From Cystobacter ferrugineus (GTDB lineage Bacteria > Myxococcota > Myxococcia > Myxococcales > Myxococcaceae), in contig NZ_MPIN01000016.1 in NCBI RefSeq assembly GCF_001887355.1, positions 208,983-272,982 on the forward strand: a DNA stretch of 64,000 bases. Direction: 5' to 3'. Of the stretch, positions 17,139-25,594 are shown one piece after another. The notes beneath the pieces were generated by a model. That model made no database searches, had not been told where the DNA came from, and saw nothing but the letters and a program-made list of their open reading frames with translations. The position numbers were made by a program, and so were the translations under genes. Each line of letters starts with the position of its first letter. Within the stretch, counting starts at the first letter, position 1.

Positions 17139-17534
17139 TCACGAGCAGCGCAGGACGGAGTCACGCACCAGATCCCAGACGTGTCCGGGCACCAGCCCCA
17201 ACCAGCGAGCGTCTGTCTCTGGCCTGGCCTCGTGCTCGGTCACCAGCCGCCACAGCCGCTCCGACACCGAGCCATTGCGACGGATGACCAGCCGCTCGAA
17301 GAGCATCCGCGCCAGGGCCTCGCCCTCGAGCTCCACCACCAGCAGCGGCGCGGCCACCTCCACCGGGCGCACCGGCGAGAGCCGCACATAAGGCAACTCC
17401 ACGCCAGGAATCTGGGCAGGAGGCTCGAAGCCCGCCGCGGCCCAGTCACACGGCTCCTTGAGATCTCCCACCAGGAAGAACGCGCCCTCGGTGGAGGCGA
17501 GCAACGCACCCGCCAGACGTCCCACACGTGCCAT
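17139..17534 (-). CDS. unrecognised protein encoded within the cobalamin operon
   Basis: 131 residues, 3 bp after the cbiH stop and 10 bp before cbiF, so clearly part of the operon. No family is recognised. The sequence has no signal peptide or membrane helix, no P-loop and no methyltransferase motif. It reads as a compact alpha/beta protein: GAFFLVGDLKEPCDWAAAG, then VRLSPVRPVEVAAPLLVVELEG, and WRLVTEHEARPETDARWLGL before a C-terminus ending in cysteine (VLRCS). Its position suggests a role at the C17-to-C11 methylation stage, or as a partner protein, but this is inference only. Confidence 0.75.
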   Translation of the reverse strand: MARVGRLAGALLASTEGAFFLVGDLKEPCDWAAAGFEPPAQIPGVELPYVRLSPVRPVEVAAPLLVVELEGEALARMLFERLVIRRNGSVSERLWRLVTEHEARPETDARWLGLVPGHVWDLVRDSVLRCS

Positions 17535-17537
17535 GGT

Positions 17538-18365
17538 TCAGACCTCCTCTTCGCGAACGACGAGTGAACGGCCCGGCTGCTGCCCCGGGAGCACGTCGCC
17601 CTCCAGGGTGTACTTCCGCGTGTAGCCTCGAGGCGTCACCATGTACCCCTCGAAGAAGAAGGTATGGGAGTTGCCCACGATGACCGTGGTCAGCATGCCG
17701 ATCTCGTAGTCGAGGAAGTGATCGAGGTCGCTCATCACCACCTTCTCCGCCTCACGGTAGGCGCCCTTCACCAGCGCCACTGGAGTGGAGCCCTCGCGGT
17801 AGCGGCGGATGATGGAGTGGGCCTCCACGATCTGCCGGGTGCGCCGCCCGCTCGCGGGGTTGTAGAGCGAGATGACGAAGTCGGACGACGCGGCGGCCTC
17901 GATGCGTTTGGCGATGACGGCCCAGGGGGTGAGCAGGTCCGACAGGGAGATGGTGCAACTGTCGTGGACCAGCGGAGCACCCACGCGCGAGGCGCAGGAG
18001 TTGGCCGCGGTGATGCCGGGCACCAGGTTGAGCGTGGGTGAATCCCCCCGCTTCCAACCGATCTCCCGCAGCACCTCGAAGACGAGCCCCGCCATGCCGT
18101 AGACGCCGGCATCCCCGGAGGACACGAGCGCCACGTTGGCACCGGCCCGAGCGCGCTCCACCGCGGAGCGGGCCCGGCCGATCTCCTCCGTCATGCCCGT
18201 CTGCACCACTTCCTTGCCCTCGAGCAGGTGGCGCACGAGTTTGATGTACGTGCGGTAGCCCACCACCACCTGGGCATTGCGGATGGCCTCCAGGGCGGCG
18301 GGGGTGGCGTGGGCGCCATCACCCGGCCCGATTCCGACGACGGACAGGATTCCTCCCTCAGCCAC
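17538..18365 (-). CDS. cbiH: precorrin-3B/cobalt-factor III C17-methyltransferase
   Basis: 275 residues. CbiH/CobJ methylates C17 and drives ring contraction. Motifs are SVVGIGPGDGAHATPAALEAI at the start, VVGYRTYIKLV, VALVSSGDAGVYGMAGLVFEV, NLVPGITAANSCASRVGAPL and ISLYNPASGRRTRQ, a set diagnostic for this methylase. A C-terminal tail of about 20 residues (RKYTLEGDVLPGQQ) follows the core. The start overlaps the end of cbiG by 8 bp. With CbiG and CbiD in the same operon the enzyme probably acts in the early-cobalt pathway. Confidence 0.95.
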   Translation of the reverse strand: MAEGGILSVVGIGPGDGAHATPAALEAIRNAQVVVGYRTYIKLVRHLLEGKEVVQTGMTEEIGRARSAVERARAGANVALVSSGDAGVYGMAGLVFEVLREIGWKRGDSPTLNLVPGITAANSCASRVGAPLVHDSCTISLSDLLTPWAVIAKRIEAAASSDFVISLYNPASGRRTRQIVEAHSIIRRYREGSTPVALVKGAYREAEKVVMSDLDHFLDYEIGMLTTVIVGNSHTFFFEGYMVTPRGYTRKYTLEGDVLPGQQPGRSLVVREEEV

Positions 18366-19497
18366 GGGCGAGCTCCTTTCGAGGGGAATGAGGAATGCGC
18401 GCGACGGCGAACGTCATGGAGCGTCCGGCGCCGGGCTCGGTGTAGATCTGCTTTCGGACAAGCAACTCGGAGGCCCCCGAGGCGAGCAGCGCCGACGGCT
18501 CGGCCACTCCGCGGGTGCCCACGTGCCGCTTCACCGTCTCCGACGGCGTGGGAACGGGCACCGCGTCCAGCTCGGCGGCCGGGTACGTCTGGAGCGCCCA
18601 GCCATGTTTCTGGCACAGCGCCAGCAGCGCGGGCTCATCCGCCTTCAGGTCCACGGTGGCCACCGCCTTCACCGAGGCGGGAGACAGGAGGGCCTGGGCG
18701 AGCATCTGGGCCACGCCCCGCTCCACCAGTTCCTCCGGAGTGCCCCGGTCACAGCCGATGCCCAGCACCAGACTGCGAGGCCGGTAGATGACGGCCTTCT
18801 CCCATTGAGCGCGGTGCGTCTCGCGGATGTCGCGATCGGTGGCGATGAGGAGCATCTCCCACGCCGCCGGGTCCACCCCATCGAGAGCGCGCGTGTAGCG
18901 CACGCCTGGAGGCAGCGGCTTGTCCTCGGGCCACCAGGAGGGCTCGCCCGCTTCCTGGACGAAGAGCACCGGGGCCTCGTTCACCACGGCGGCGCAGCCA
19001 CGGGTGACGTTGCGCTCCAGATCATCCAGCCGCCAGCCCAGCTCCCGCCCGAGGATGTCCACCGTGAGGGTTCCCCGCACATCCGAGGCGGTGGTGACCA
19101 CCGGGGTGGAGCCGAGCACGCCGGCCACCCGCTCGGTGAAGGCATTGCCCCGGCCCACGTGTCCCGACAGCACGCAGATGGAGAAGCGGGCGGCGTCATC
19201 GACGCACACCACCGCCGGATCCACCTTCTTGTCCTCGAGGAGCGGAGCAATCATGCGCACCACCGCGCCCACGCTGATGATGAAGATGTGGCAGTCGTAG
19301 GCGGTGAAGGTGCGCGACAGGGTGGGCCCCATGGGCAGGGGCATTGGCAGGGCGCCCGCGGGGGCCTTGGCCATCAGCTTCTCGGAGACGTACAGCTCCG
19401 CGCCCGGCAGCCCAGAGAGGAGCCGCTCGGCGATTCCCAGCCCGTGCAAGGTGATGGCGTAGACGGCGTAGGGTTTGCGTGCCGGGGGGAGGCTCAC
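18358..19497 (-). CDS. cbiG: cobalt-precorrin-5A hydrolase
   Basis: 379 residues from a GTG at 19497 overlapping the cbiL/cobI stop. CbiG opens the delta-lactone of cobalt-precorrin-5A and releases acetaldehyde; it is a marker for the early-cobalt (anaerobic-type) route. The N-terminal half shows IFIISVGAVVRMIAPLLEDKKVDPAVVCVDD and SGHVGRGNAFTERVAGVLG. The C-terminal CbiG_C domain shows LVLGIGCDRGTPEELVERG and VATVDLKADEPALLALC. A tail with ASELLVRKQIYT follows. The length includes both domains and is normal. Confidence 0.95.
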   Translation of the reverse strand: MSLPPARKPYAVYAITLHGLGIAERLLSGLPGAELYVSEKLMAKAPAGALPMPLPMGPTLSRTFTAYDCHIFIISVGAVVRMIAPLLEDKKVDPAVVCVDDAARFSICVLSGHVGRGNAFTERVAGVLGSTPVVTTASDVRGTLTVDILGRELGWRLDDLERNVTRGCAAVVNEAPVLFVQEAGEPSWWPEDKPLPPGVRYTRALDGVDPAAWEMLLIATDRDIRETHRAQWEKAVIYRPRSLVLGIGCDRGTPEELVERGVAQMLAQALLSPASVKAVATVDLKADEPALLALCQKHGWALQTYPAAELDAVPVPTPSETVKRHVGTRGVAEPSALLASGASELLVRKQIYTEPGAGRSMTFAVARIPHSPRKELARG

Positions 19498-20258
19498 CGG
19501 GCCACCTCCGCAGTCTGGGCGAAGCGACCCGCGAGCACGCCGCTGCGCTCCTTCTTCGCCACCATCACCATGGAGAAGTAGTCGCACTTGTCGTTGCGGA
19601 TGCTGCGCAGGTCTCGCACCACCTTCTCCTGCCCGGTGGAGGCGCGAGACACGTAGACGGCGCGATCGAGCAGCCCCTCGCGCTCCAGTGCCTCCACCAC
19701 CTGCGGCATGACCGAGCTCACCTTCATCAGCAGCACGGTGTCGAAGTCGCGCAGCACGCGGGTGAGGTCCTCCACCCCGTAGGTGGCCGGCAGGACGGCG
19801 ATGCGCTCCTGTCCATCGGCCACTGGCACCTGCACCGCAGCGGGCACGGCGGTGATCGACGAGACCGCGGGCACCACCTCGGTGCGCGTCCCGGGGAAAC
19901 GATGGGGGACCTCGGCCAGCAGGTAGATGAAGGTGCTGTAGACGAGCGGATCCCCTTCCGTGATGAAGGCCACCTTCTTGCCCGCGGCCAGCCGGGGGGC
20001 GAGCTGCGCGTAGGCTTCCTCCCAGGCGGGCCGCAGCCGCTCGGGATCCTTCGTCATCGGGAAGGTGAGGAAGAGCCGCTCCTGGCCGGGCACCTCGCCC
20101 ACGTTCTCCTTGGCGATGCGCCAGGCGAGCGACTCGTCATAGACGGAGCGCCGGGGGATGGCGATGACGTCCGCCGCGCGGAGCGTGTTCACCGCCCGGA
20201 GCGTCATCAAATCCGGAGCCCCCGGTCCCACCCCCACGCCAATCAACACGCCACTCAT
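19494..20258 (-). CDS. cbiL: precorrin-2/cobalt-factor II C20-methyltransferase
   Basis: 254 residues. CbiL/CobI methylates C20. Motifs are IGVGVGPGAPDLMTLRAVNTL at the N-terminus, VAFITEGDPLVYSTFIYLLAEV, VVPAVSSITAVPAAVQVPVADG and LLMKVSSVMPQVVEAL, typical of the C20 branch. The ATG at 20258 overlaps the stop of the cbiET gene and its stop overlaps the cbiG GTG. Its substrate, cobalt-factor II, would come from CbiX acting on factor II (sirohydrochlorin). Confidence 0.95.
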   Translation of the reverse strand: MSGVLIGVGVGPGAPDLMTLRAVNTLRAADVIAIPRRSVYDESLAWRIAKENVGEVPGQERLFLTFPMTKDPERLRPAWEEAYAQLAPRLAAGKKVAFITEGDPLVYSTFIYLLAEVPHRFPGTRTEVVPAVSSITAVPAAVQVPVADGQERIAVLPATYGVEDLTRVLRDFDTVLLMKVSSVMPQVVEALEREGLLDRAVYVSRASTGQEKVVRDLRSIRNDKCDYFSMVMVAKKERSGVLAGRFAQTAEVAR

Positions 20259-21505
20259 GTCGCTTCTCCCTGTATTGCCGCCGGCCGGGTGGCCGCGAAG
20301 ATGTGGATGGGGTTCTGCGCCTCGTAACGGAGGTAGTGCGCGAGCGGCTCGCCGCGGGACACGTTGAGCATCGTCACGTCCGGAGTGATTCCGTACGCGC
20401 GGAAGGCCGCGTAGGCCTCGGCCACGTTGTCCAGGGTGATGGCGTTGACCACCAGCCGGCCACCCTCGCGCAGGCGCTTGAAGGCCACGTCGATGATGTC
20501 GCGCATGCTGCCCTTGCTGCCGCCGACGAAGACGGCGTCCGGCGCATCCAGTCCCTCGAGGGCTTCCGGGGCGCGCCCCGCGATGACACGCAGGTTGTCC
20601 ACCCCGTGGGCGAGCGCGTTTTCCCGGCACAGGACCACGCCCTCCGGGTCCACCTCGATGGCGAAGACACGTCCCCTGGGGGCGAGCAGCGCCGCCTCGA
20701 TGCCCACCGAGCCCGAGCCCGCGCCGATGTCCCACACCACGCTGTCGGGCCGGATCTCCATCTGGGCCAGGGACAGCAGGCGCACCTCGCGCTTGGTGAT
20801 GAGACCCTTCTTGGGCATGCGCTTGGCGAAGGCGTCCTCGTGGAGGAAGGACATGCGTGGCGGTGGGCGCCAGGTTGGATCCGTGCGCAGCAGGACGAGG
20901 ACGTTGAGGGGCCCGATGTCCGTGCACTCCGCGAGCGCTTCCAGCGAGAAACAGCGGATGCGCTCCTCCGGATTGCCGAGGCTCTCGCAGACCCAGGCCG
21001 TGAAGCCGCGCACACTGTGCTCCAGGAGGTGGCGGGCCAGCGCCGGGGGCGAGTTCTCGCCATCGGTGAGCAGGGCCACCTTGGCCAGGGGACGCAGCCG
21101 CGTGCACAGCCCCTCGCGCGGACGGCCGTGCACGGAGATGACCTCGGCATCCTCCCAGGACACGCCGATGCGCCCGAAGGCGAGCTGCACCGAGGACGGA
21201 TGGGGAATGAACTCCACGTGCTCGGCGCCCACCCTGCGGGCCACCTGGGCGCCAATCCCGAAGAAGAGCGGATCCCCCGAGGCGAGCACGCACACCTGGT
21301 TCTCCAGGGCGAGCTCGGCGATCCGATCCAGCGTCGGGCTGATGCCGCCGCTGAACGAGAGGCGCTCCCCGGAGAACTGGGGAAAGAACTCCAGGTGACG
21401 CTTGCCGCCGACCAGCACCCGGGCCTGCGCCACGGCGTTGGCCGCGCGCGCCGACAAACCCAGACAGCCATCGTCTCCAATGCCCACCACCACCACCGGC
21501 TTCAT
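20255..21505 (-). CDS. cobL: precorrin-6B C5,15-methyltransferase (decarboxylating), CbiE-CbiT fusion
   Basis: 416 residues. The N-terminal CbiE domain (about 1-200) shows VVVVGIGDDGCLGLS, VLASGDPLFFGIGAQVARRVG and the HPSSVQLAFGRIGVSWED stretch. A linker leads to the CbiT domain (from about 230) with KKGLITKREVRLLSLAQM, then WDIGAGSGSVGIEAALL for SAM binding and GGSKGSMRDIIDVAF. It carries out the last two ring methylations, at C5 and C15, and decarboxylates the C12 acetate. In enteric early-cobalt pathways these are separate CbiE and CbiT; here they are fused in the CobL arrangement. Confidence 0.95.
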   Translation of the reverse strand: MKPVVVVGIGDDGCLGLSARAANAVAQARVLVGGKRHLEFFPQFSGERLSFSGGISPTLDRIAELALENQVCVLASGDPLFFGIGAQVARRVGAEHVEFIPHPSSVQLAFGRIGVSWEDAEVISVHGRPREGLCTRLRPLAKVALLTDGENSPPALARHLLEHSVRGFTAWVCESLGNPEERIRCFSLEALAECTDIGPLNVLVLLRTDPTWRPPPRMSFLHEDAFAKRMPKKGLITKREVRLLSLAQMEIRPDSVVWDIGAGSGSVGIEAALLAPRGRVFAIEVDPEGVVLCRENALAHGVDNLRVIAGRAPEALEGLDAPDAVFVGGSKGSMRDIIDVAFKRLREGGRLVVNAITLDNVAEAYAAFRAYGITPDVTMLNVSRGEPLAHYLRYEAQNPIHIFAATRPAAIQGEAT

Positions 21506-22155
21506 GCCTTCACCCCATCCGCGCTGAGCATCAGCAGCGCGTGGATGATGGACACGGCGATGGTGCTGCCTCCCTTGCGGCCGCGCACCGCGATGTGCGG
21601 CACCGGCAACTCGAGCACCGCCTCCTTGGACTCCGCCGCCGACACGAAGCCCACCGGCACTCCAATCACCAACGCCGGACGAGCCCCCTCCTCCTTCACC
21701 AGCCGGGCCACCTCCAGGAGCGCCGTGGGCGCGTTGCCCACCGCCACGATGGCACCATTGAGCAGCCCCAGCCGGTGCGCCTTGCGCATGGACTCGATGG
21801 CGCGGGTGGAACCCGCCTCACGGGCCGCGGCGATGACGTCCTCATCCGAGATGAAGCAGTGCGTCCGGCAGCCATAGGCGGCGAGCCGATCCTCGTTGAG
21901 ACCGGCGAGGATCATCTTCACGTCGGCCAGTACCGGGCTGCCGGCACGCAGGGCGCGGATGCCCTCGGCGATGGCATCGGGCGAGAAGCGGGCCAGCTCC
22001 TTGAACTCGAAGTCCGCGGTGGCGTGGATGATGCGCCGCACCACCTGCCACTCGCCCGGCGAGTAGGAATGCGGACCGGCCTCGTTATCGATGATGGAAA
22101 AGCTCTCGTCTTCGATGCGACGCCCGAGCGTCGTCATCTGCCGCATGTCATTCAT
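21502..22155 (-). CDS. cbiC: precorrin-8X/cobalt-precorrin-8 methylmutase
   Basis: 217 residues from an ATG at 22155 overlapping the cbiD stop. CbiC/CobH moves the methyl group from C11 to C12, giving (cobalt-)hydrogenobyrinic/cobyrinic acid. Signatures are the IIHATADFEFKEL segment that carries the active-site histidine, SPVLADVKMILAGL, NAPTALLEVARLVKEEGARPALVIGVPVGFV and ESKEAVLELPVPHIAVRGRKGGS. Normal length. The product passes to CbiA. Confidence 0.95.
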   Translation of the reverse strand: MNDMRQMTTLGRRIEDESFSIIDNEAGPHSYSPGEWQVVRRIIHATADFEFKELARFSPDAIAEGIRALRAGSPVLADVKMILAGLNEDRLAAYGCRTHCFISDEDVIAAAREAGSTRAIESMRKAHRLGLLNGAIVAVGNAPTALLEVARLVKEEGARPALVIGVPVGFVSAAESKEAVLELPVPHIAVRGRKGGSTIAVSIIHALLMLSADGVKA

Positions 22156-23261
22156 GCCGCGTGTCTCCTCTCCGGGTACTGCCCGAGCAGGGTTCCGTTG
22201 AAATCCACGAGGACGGCGCGAACCTCGAGCGGCGCCCCCGCATGGCGGGTGCACTGCTCGACGACGCGCTGGCACACCAGTCCGGTGATGTGGGTGAGGC
22301 CGTTGGCCGCGCACAGCTCGAGCACGTGGCGGGCGGTGTTGGCGGCCCGGATGTCGGCCACCAGCTTCTCCGGCGCCCCCGCCTCGGCGGCCAGGCTGGC
22401 CAGCAGCTCCATGTTCACCTCGGAGCCGGCCGCGTGCGTCTGCATGCGCCCATCGGCCATCTTGGACAGCTTGCCCATCATCCCCACGATGTGGACACAC
22501 GCCGCCTGGCGCCGGGCGGCATGGCGGATGGCCACGCCGATGAAGTCGCCCACCTGGATGAAGGTCTCCTCCGGCAGGTGGGGCAACAGGCCCATGGCGT
22601 ACTTCTCCGACTTGCCTCCCGTGGTGAAGACGAGCTCGGTGTTGCCGCGCGTCCGCGCCACGTCGATGGCCTGCACCACGCTCGCCTTGTAGGCGGACGT
22701 GGAGTACGGCCGGACGATGCCACTGGTGCCGAGGATGGAGATGCCACCGAGAATGCCCAGGCGCGCGTTGAGCGTCTGCAGGGCCATCTCCTCACCTTTG
22801 GGGACGTGAATGGTGACGATGGCGCCCCGTCCCTCGGGCAGCTCCTCCAGCACCATGTCGGTGATGTTGCGGCGCGGCACCGGGTTGATGGCTGGACTGC
22901 CCACCTCGAGTCCCAACCCCTCCTTGGTGACGATCCCCACGCCCTCGCCCCGCTCGAGCACCACCCGGCCTTCGTCGTCCGTCAGCCGCACCTCGGCGAC
23001 CAGCTCCGCGCCGTGGGTGCAGTCCGGATCATCCCCGGCGTCCTTGATGACACTGCAAAGGGCTTTCTCCCCATCCCACTCGCAACGGTGCAGGGCGAAC
23101 GTCACCGTCTGCCGGTTGGGCAGCGTCGTCTCCACTTGGGTGAGACGCTCGCCGCGCGCCAGCACGCGGGTGGCCGCCTTGGCGGCCGCGGCGGCACAGG
23201 CCCCGGTGGTGAAACCGGTGCGTGAGCCGCGCTTGTCCCGAGGAGGAGGCGCTTCGCTCAT
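22152..23261 (-). CDS. cbiD: cobalt-precorrin-5B C1-methyltransferase
   Basis: 369 residues from an ATG at 23261 overlapping the upstream reductase stop. CbiD methylates C1 in the early-cobalt route and has a fold unlike the other methylases. Motifs are RTGFTTGACAAAAAKAA near the N-terminus, VIKDAGDDPDCTHG, GVGIVTKEGLGLEVGSPAINPVPR, ISILGTSGIVRPYSTSAY and TTGGKSEKYA. It is a diagnostic marker, with CbiG, of the cobalt-early pathway and replaces CobF. Confidence 0.96.
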   Translation of the reverse strand: MSEAPPPRDKRGSRTGFTTGACAAAAAKAATRVLARGERLTQVETTLPNRQTVTFALHRCEWDGEKALCSVIKDAGDDPDCTHGAELVAEVRLTDDEGRVVLERGEGVGIVTKEGLGLEVGSPAINPVPRRNITDMVLEELPEGRGAIVTIHVPKGEEMALQTLNARLGILGGISILGTSGIVRPYSTSAYKASVVQAIDVARTRGNTELVFTTGGKSEKYAMGLLPHLPEETFIQVGDFIGVAIRHAARRQAACVHIVGMMGKLSKMADGRMQTHAAGSEVNMELLASLAAEAGAPEKLVADIRAANTARHVLELCAANGLTHITGLVCQRVVEQCTRHAGAPLEVRAVLVDFNGTLLGQYPERRHAA

Positions 23262-23995
23262 CCCGCGGCCTTCTTGGAGGGATTGTTGAAGAAGCACTCC
23301 ATCCGGATGGCCTCCATCGCCAGTCCGGACTCCACCAGGGCCTGCCGCAACGGGCTCAACACCGCCCCATCCCCGACGAGGTAGACGCGCTCGGGCGCAT
23401 GGGCGCGCGCGGCCTCCAGGGCCAACGCCTGGATGTGCGCGATGCGTTCCGGATGGCCCGGCGGTGGGCAGTCCTGGTGCTGGAAACGGCAGCCCAGCGC
23501 CTCCACGTCCTCGCGAGCCTTATCGGCGGGCAGGAACACCGTGGGCGACTCGGAGAACCACAGCAGCCGCGTCCGCTCGCGCTGCGGGGCGAAGGCGCGG
23601 CCGTGCACCAGCCCCAGCGCGGCGGTGATGCCGCTGTCGGTGGCCACCACCAGCGTGTTCCGGGGCGTGGAGTCATCCGGGAGGAAGCTGCCCCACGGCC
23701 CGCTGAACGGCAGCTCCGCGCCCACCGGAGCCTCGTGCAGCATCGCCGAGCCGGGGCCCTCGGCGAGCCGGTAGACACAGATGTGGAAGGTGCGCTGGTC
23801 CGCGTCGCTCGACACCAGCGAGTAGGCCCGCTTGTGCGCCTTGCCGTCGGCGCGCGGCACACCGGTGTTGAAGATGAGGTACTGGCCTCCGGTGAAGCCC
23901 AGCTCCTCCTCGCCCTGAAGTCGCAGGTGGAGGAGCCTCCCGCGCTCGCCCACGGGCGCGGAGGAGAGGATGCGAGCGGTGCGGGAGACGGCCAT
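23258..23995 (-). CDS. ferredoxin-NADP reductase-like FAD/NAD(P) oxidoreductase in the cobalamin operon
   Basis: 245 residues. The FAD domain shows GGQYLIFN and the flavin-binding KRAYSLVSS (about residue 55-63). The NAD(P) domain shows LVVATDSGITAALGLVH and VYLVGDGAVLSPLRQALVE. The C-terminus reads MECFFNNP, as in FNR-type reductases. There is no [2Fe-2S] domain. The stop overlaps the cbiD start, so it is translated with the ring-building enzymes. The operon has no CbiJ/CobK and no separate precorrin-2 dehydrogenase, so this enzyme may supply a corrin-ring reduction or deliver electrons for cobalt reduction before adenosylation. Either role is inference. Confidence 0.85.
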   Translation of the reverse strand: MAVSRTARILSSAPVGERGRLLHLRLQGEEELGFTGGQYLIFNTGVPRADGKAHKRAYSLVSSDADQRTFHICVYRLAEGPGSAMLHEAPVGAELPFSGPWGSFLPDDSTPRNTLVVATDSGITAALGLVHGRAFAPQRERTRLLWFSESPTVFLPADKAREDVEALGCRFQHQDCPPPGHPERIAHIQALALEAARAHAPERVYLVGDGAVLSPLRQALVESGLAMEAIRMECFFNNPSKKAAG

Positions 23996-23999
23996 GGTG

Positions 24000-24374
24000 C
24001 TAGTCCCTCGGGTAGATTTCGTGGGTGAAGTCGTGCACCTCCTCGAGGTCGCGCCACAGCCGCTGGAGTGACTCGTTCTGGCGCCGCAGCTCCAGCTCCA
24101 CCGACTTGGTCAGCACGAGGAGCGAGCGCAGGTAGGGCATCTTCGGATCATCCGCCCGGGTCGCGGAGACCTTCTCCTGCAGCTCCACCAGGGAGGCCTC
24201 GAAGAAGCGCAGCATGCCCGCCATGTCGCGCGCCTGCATCAGCGAGCGCACCGGCCCCGGCGTCTCCGCCGCGCTGCCCAGCTCGGCCAGCTCGTGCTGC
24301 CGCTCGGCGGCATCGTCCACTCCCAGGATGTTCATCAGCGCCAACCGCAGCGCCGCCAGTTCATGACAGGCCAT
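24000..24374 (-). CDS. DUF3209-like helical protein
   Basis: 124 residues. The ATG at 24374 has GAGGAGA 7 nt upstream. It begins MACHELAALRLALMNILG and continues with ERQHELAELGSA, a long helix LVELQEKVSATRADDPKMPYL and a C-terminal EEVHDFTHEIYP. From memory this agrees with the DUF3209 family seen next to CbiX in haloarchaeal and some bacterial cobalamin clusters. No catalytic motif is known to me. A Cys-His pair near the start and three histidines elsewhere could bind metal. It lies 4 bp from the reductase gene and 11 bp after cbiX, consistent with a role in cobalt handling or the chelatase step; this is inference. Confidence 0.75.
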   Translation of the reverse strand: MACHELAALRLALMNILGVDDAAERQHELAELGSAAETPGPVRSLMQARDMAGMLRFFEASLVELQEKVSATRADDPKMPYLRSLLVLTKSVELELRRQNESLQRLWRDLEEVHDFTHEIYPRD

Positions 24375-24385
24375 GTGTGTTCTCC

Positions 24386-25594
24386 TCACTGCATGATGTT
24401 GTCGACCAGGCGGGACACGAGGCGATCGCCCACCAGGTGCTCATCCACGAGTTCCCGGGCGTCCGCCTCGGTGACTCCGCGATACCAGATGCCATCCGGG
24501 TAGACGGCCACGGTGGGCCCCTCGCCACAGCGGCCCATGCAGGCCGTCCGGGTGATGCGCACCGTGCGCGCCTTGCCCACTTCCTTGAGCTTGCGGCGCA
24601 GCGCCTCGATCAGCGCCACGCTGCCACGCTCGGCGCAGTCGGCGTTGCCGCAGACCAGCACGTGCTTCTCCATCGCGCGGTGGGCGTGCGGATGGGGCGC
24701 CGCCTGGGTATGCGTCTCCCGGTGGCGGATGCTCCAGAGCAGCGCCTTGAGGCCGCCAACGTTCTGCTGGAGGCCCGCGAGCGGCACGCGGTACTGGCAG
24801 CCATCGCACGGCAACGGCACTCCGCCCGCGAGGGCCTCCTCGATGCGCCGATCCACGTGCTGGACGAGCGGCGACATGCTGCCGTCCGCCAGGTGCGGCG
24901 CCACCTCGGCGCGCAGCCAGGGATAGCGCTCGGCGAAGAGGGCCACCTGGGCGTGGATCTTCTGCAACAGCACCCCGGTGAAGAGGAGGTAGGGCGCCAC
25001 CAGGATGCGCTCCGGCCGGGCCCGGGCCACCCACTCCAGCGCCTCCTCCAGCGAGGGCTTCGCGATGCCGACGAAGGCCGGCTGCACCTGGGCGAAGCCC
25101 CTGCCCTCCGCGTAGAGGCGCGTCAGCTTGCAGAAGTCGCCGTTGGCGTCCGGATCCGACGAGCCGCGCCCCAGCATCACCACCACCGTGCGCGCCGCGT
25201 CCTGGGCGGAGAGCGGTCCGGTGCGGGCCTGGGTGCGCTCGAAGGCCAGTTGCGCGAGGTCCGGATGGACGCCGAAGGCCTTCACCGCGAGGAACCGCAC
25301 GCCCGGGTGATTCTCGCGCGCCGTGGCGAGCGCCAACGGAATGTCGTTCTTCACGTGCTTGGCGGTGAAGAGGAAGAGCGGGACGACGAGCACTTCCTCC
25401 ACCTCGGAAGCGAGGGCATCCAGGGCCTCGGGGAGTGCCGGCGCGGTGAGCTCCACGAAGCCCAGGCCCACGCGCCGCTCCGGATGGGCCTCGCGGTAGG
25501 CGTCCACGAAACGGTGCACCTCGGCGATGGCCTGCGCATCCCGGCTGCCATGTCCGACGAAGAGGATGCCGCGGTGGGAACGAGGGGTGCTCAC
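24386..25594 (-). CDS. cbiX: sirohydrochlorin cobaltochelatase with C-terminal thioredoxin-like [2Fe-2S] domain
   Basis: 402 residues from a GTG at 25594 overlapping the cbiO stop. The N-terminal tandem chelatase repeats show GILFVGHGSRD with the metal-site histidine, VVPLFLFTAKHVKNDIP, VVVMLGRGSSDPDANGDFCKL and VAPYLLFTGVLLQKI. A His-rich linker (HPHAHRA, about residue 300) leads to a thioredoxin-like ferredoxin domain. Its cluster cysteines are in CGNADCAERG and ACMGRCGEGP. This long CbiX-ferredoxin type inserts Co2+ into sirohydrochlorin; the iron-sulfur domain's role is not settled. It joins cobalt uptake (cbiMNQO) to ring synthesis. Confidence 0.93.
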   Translation of the reverse strand: MSTPRSHRGILFVGHGSRDAQAIAEVHRFVDAYREAHPERRVGLGFVELTAPALPEALDALASEVEEVLVVPLFLFTAKHVKNDIPLALATARENHPGVRFLAVKAFGVHPDLAQLAFERTQARTGPLSAQDAARTVVVMLGRGSSDPDANGDFCKLTRLYAEGRGFAQVQPAFVGIAKPSLEEALEWVARARPERILVAPYLLFTGVLLQKIHAQVALFAERYPWLRAEVAPHLADGSMSPLVQHVDRRIEEALAGGVPLPCDGCQYRVPLAGLQQNVGGLKALLWSIRHRETHTQAAPHPHAHRAMEKHVLVCGNADCAERGSVALIEALRRKLKEVGKARTVRITRTACMGRCGEGPTVAVYPDGIWYRGVTEADARELVDEHLVGDRLVSRLVDNIMQ

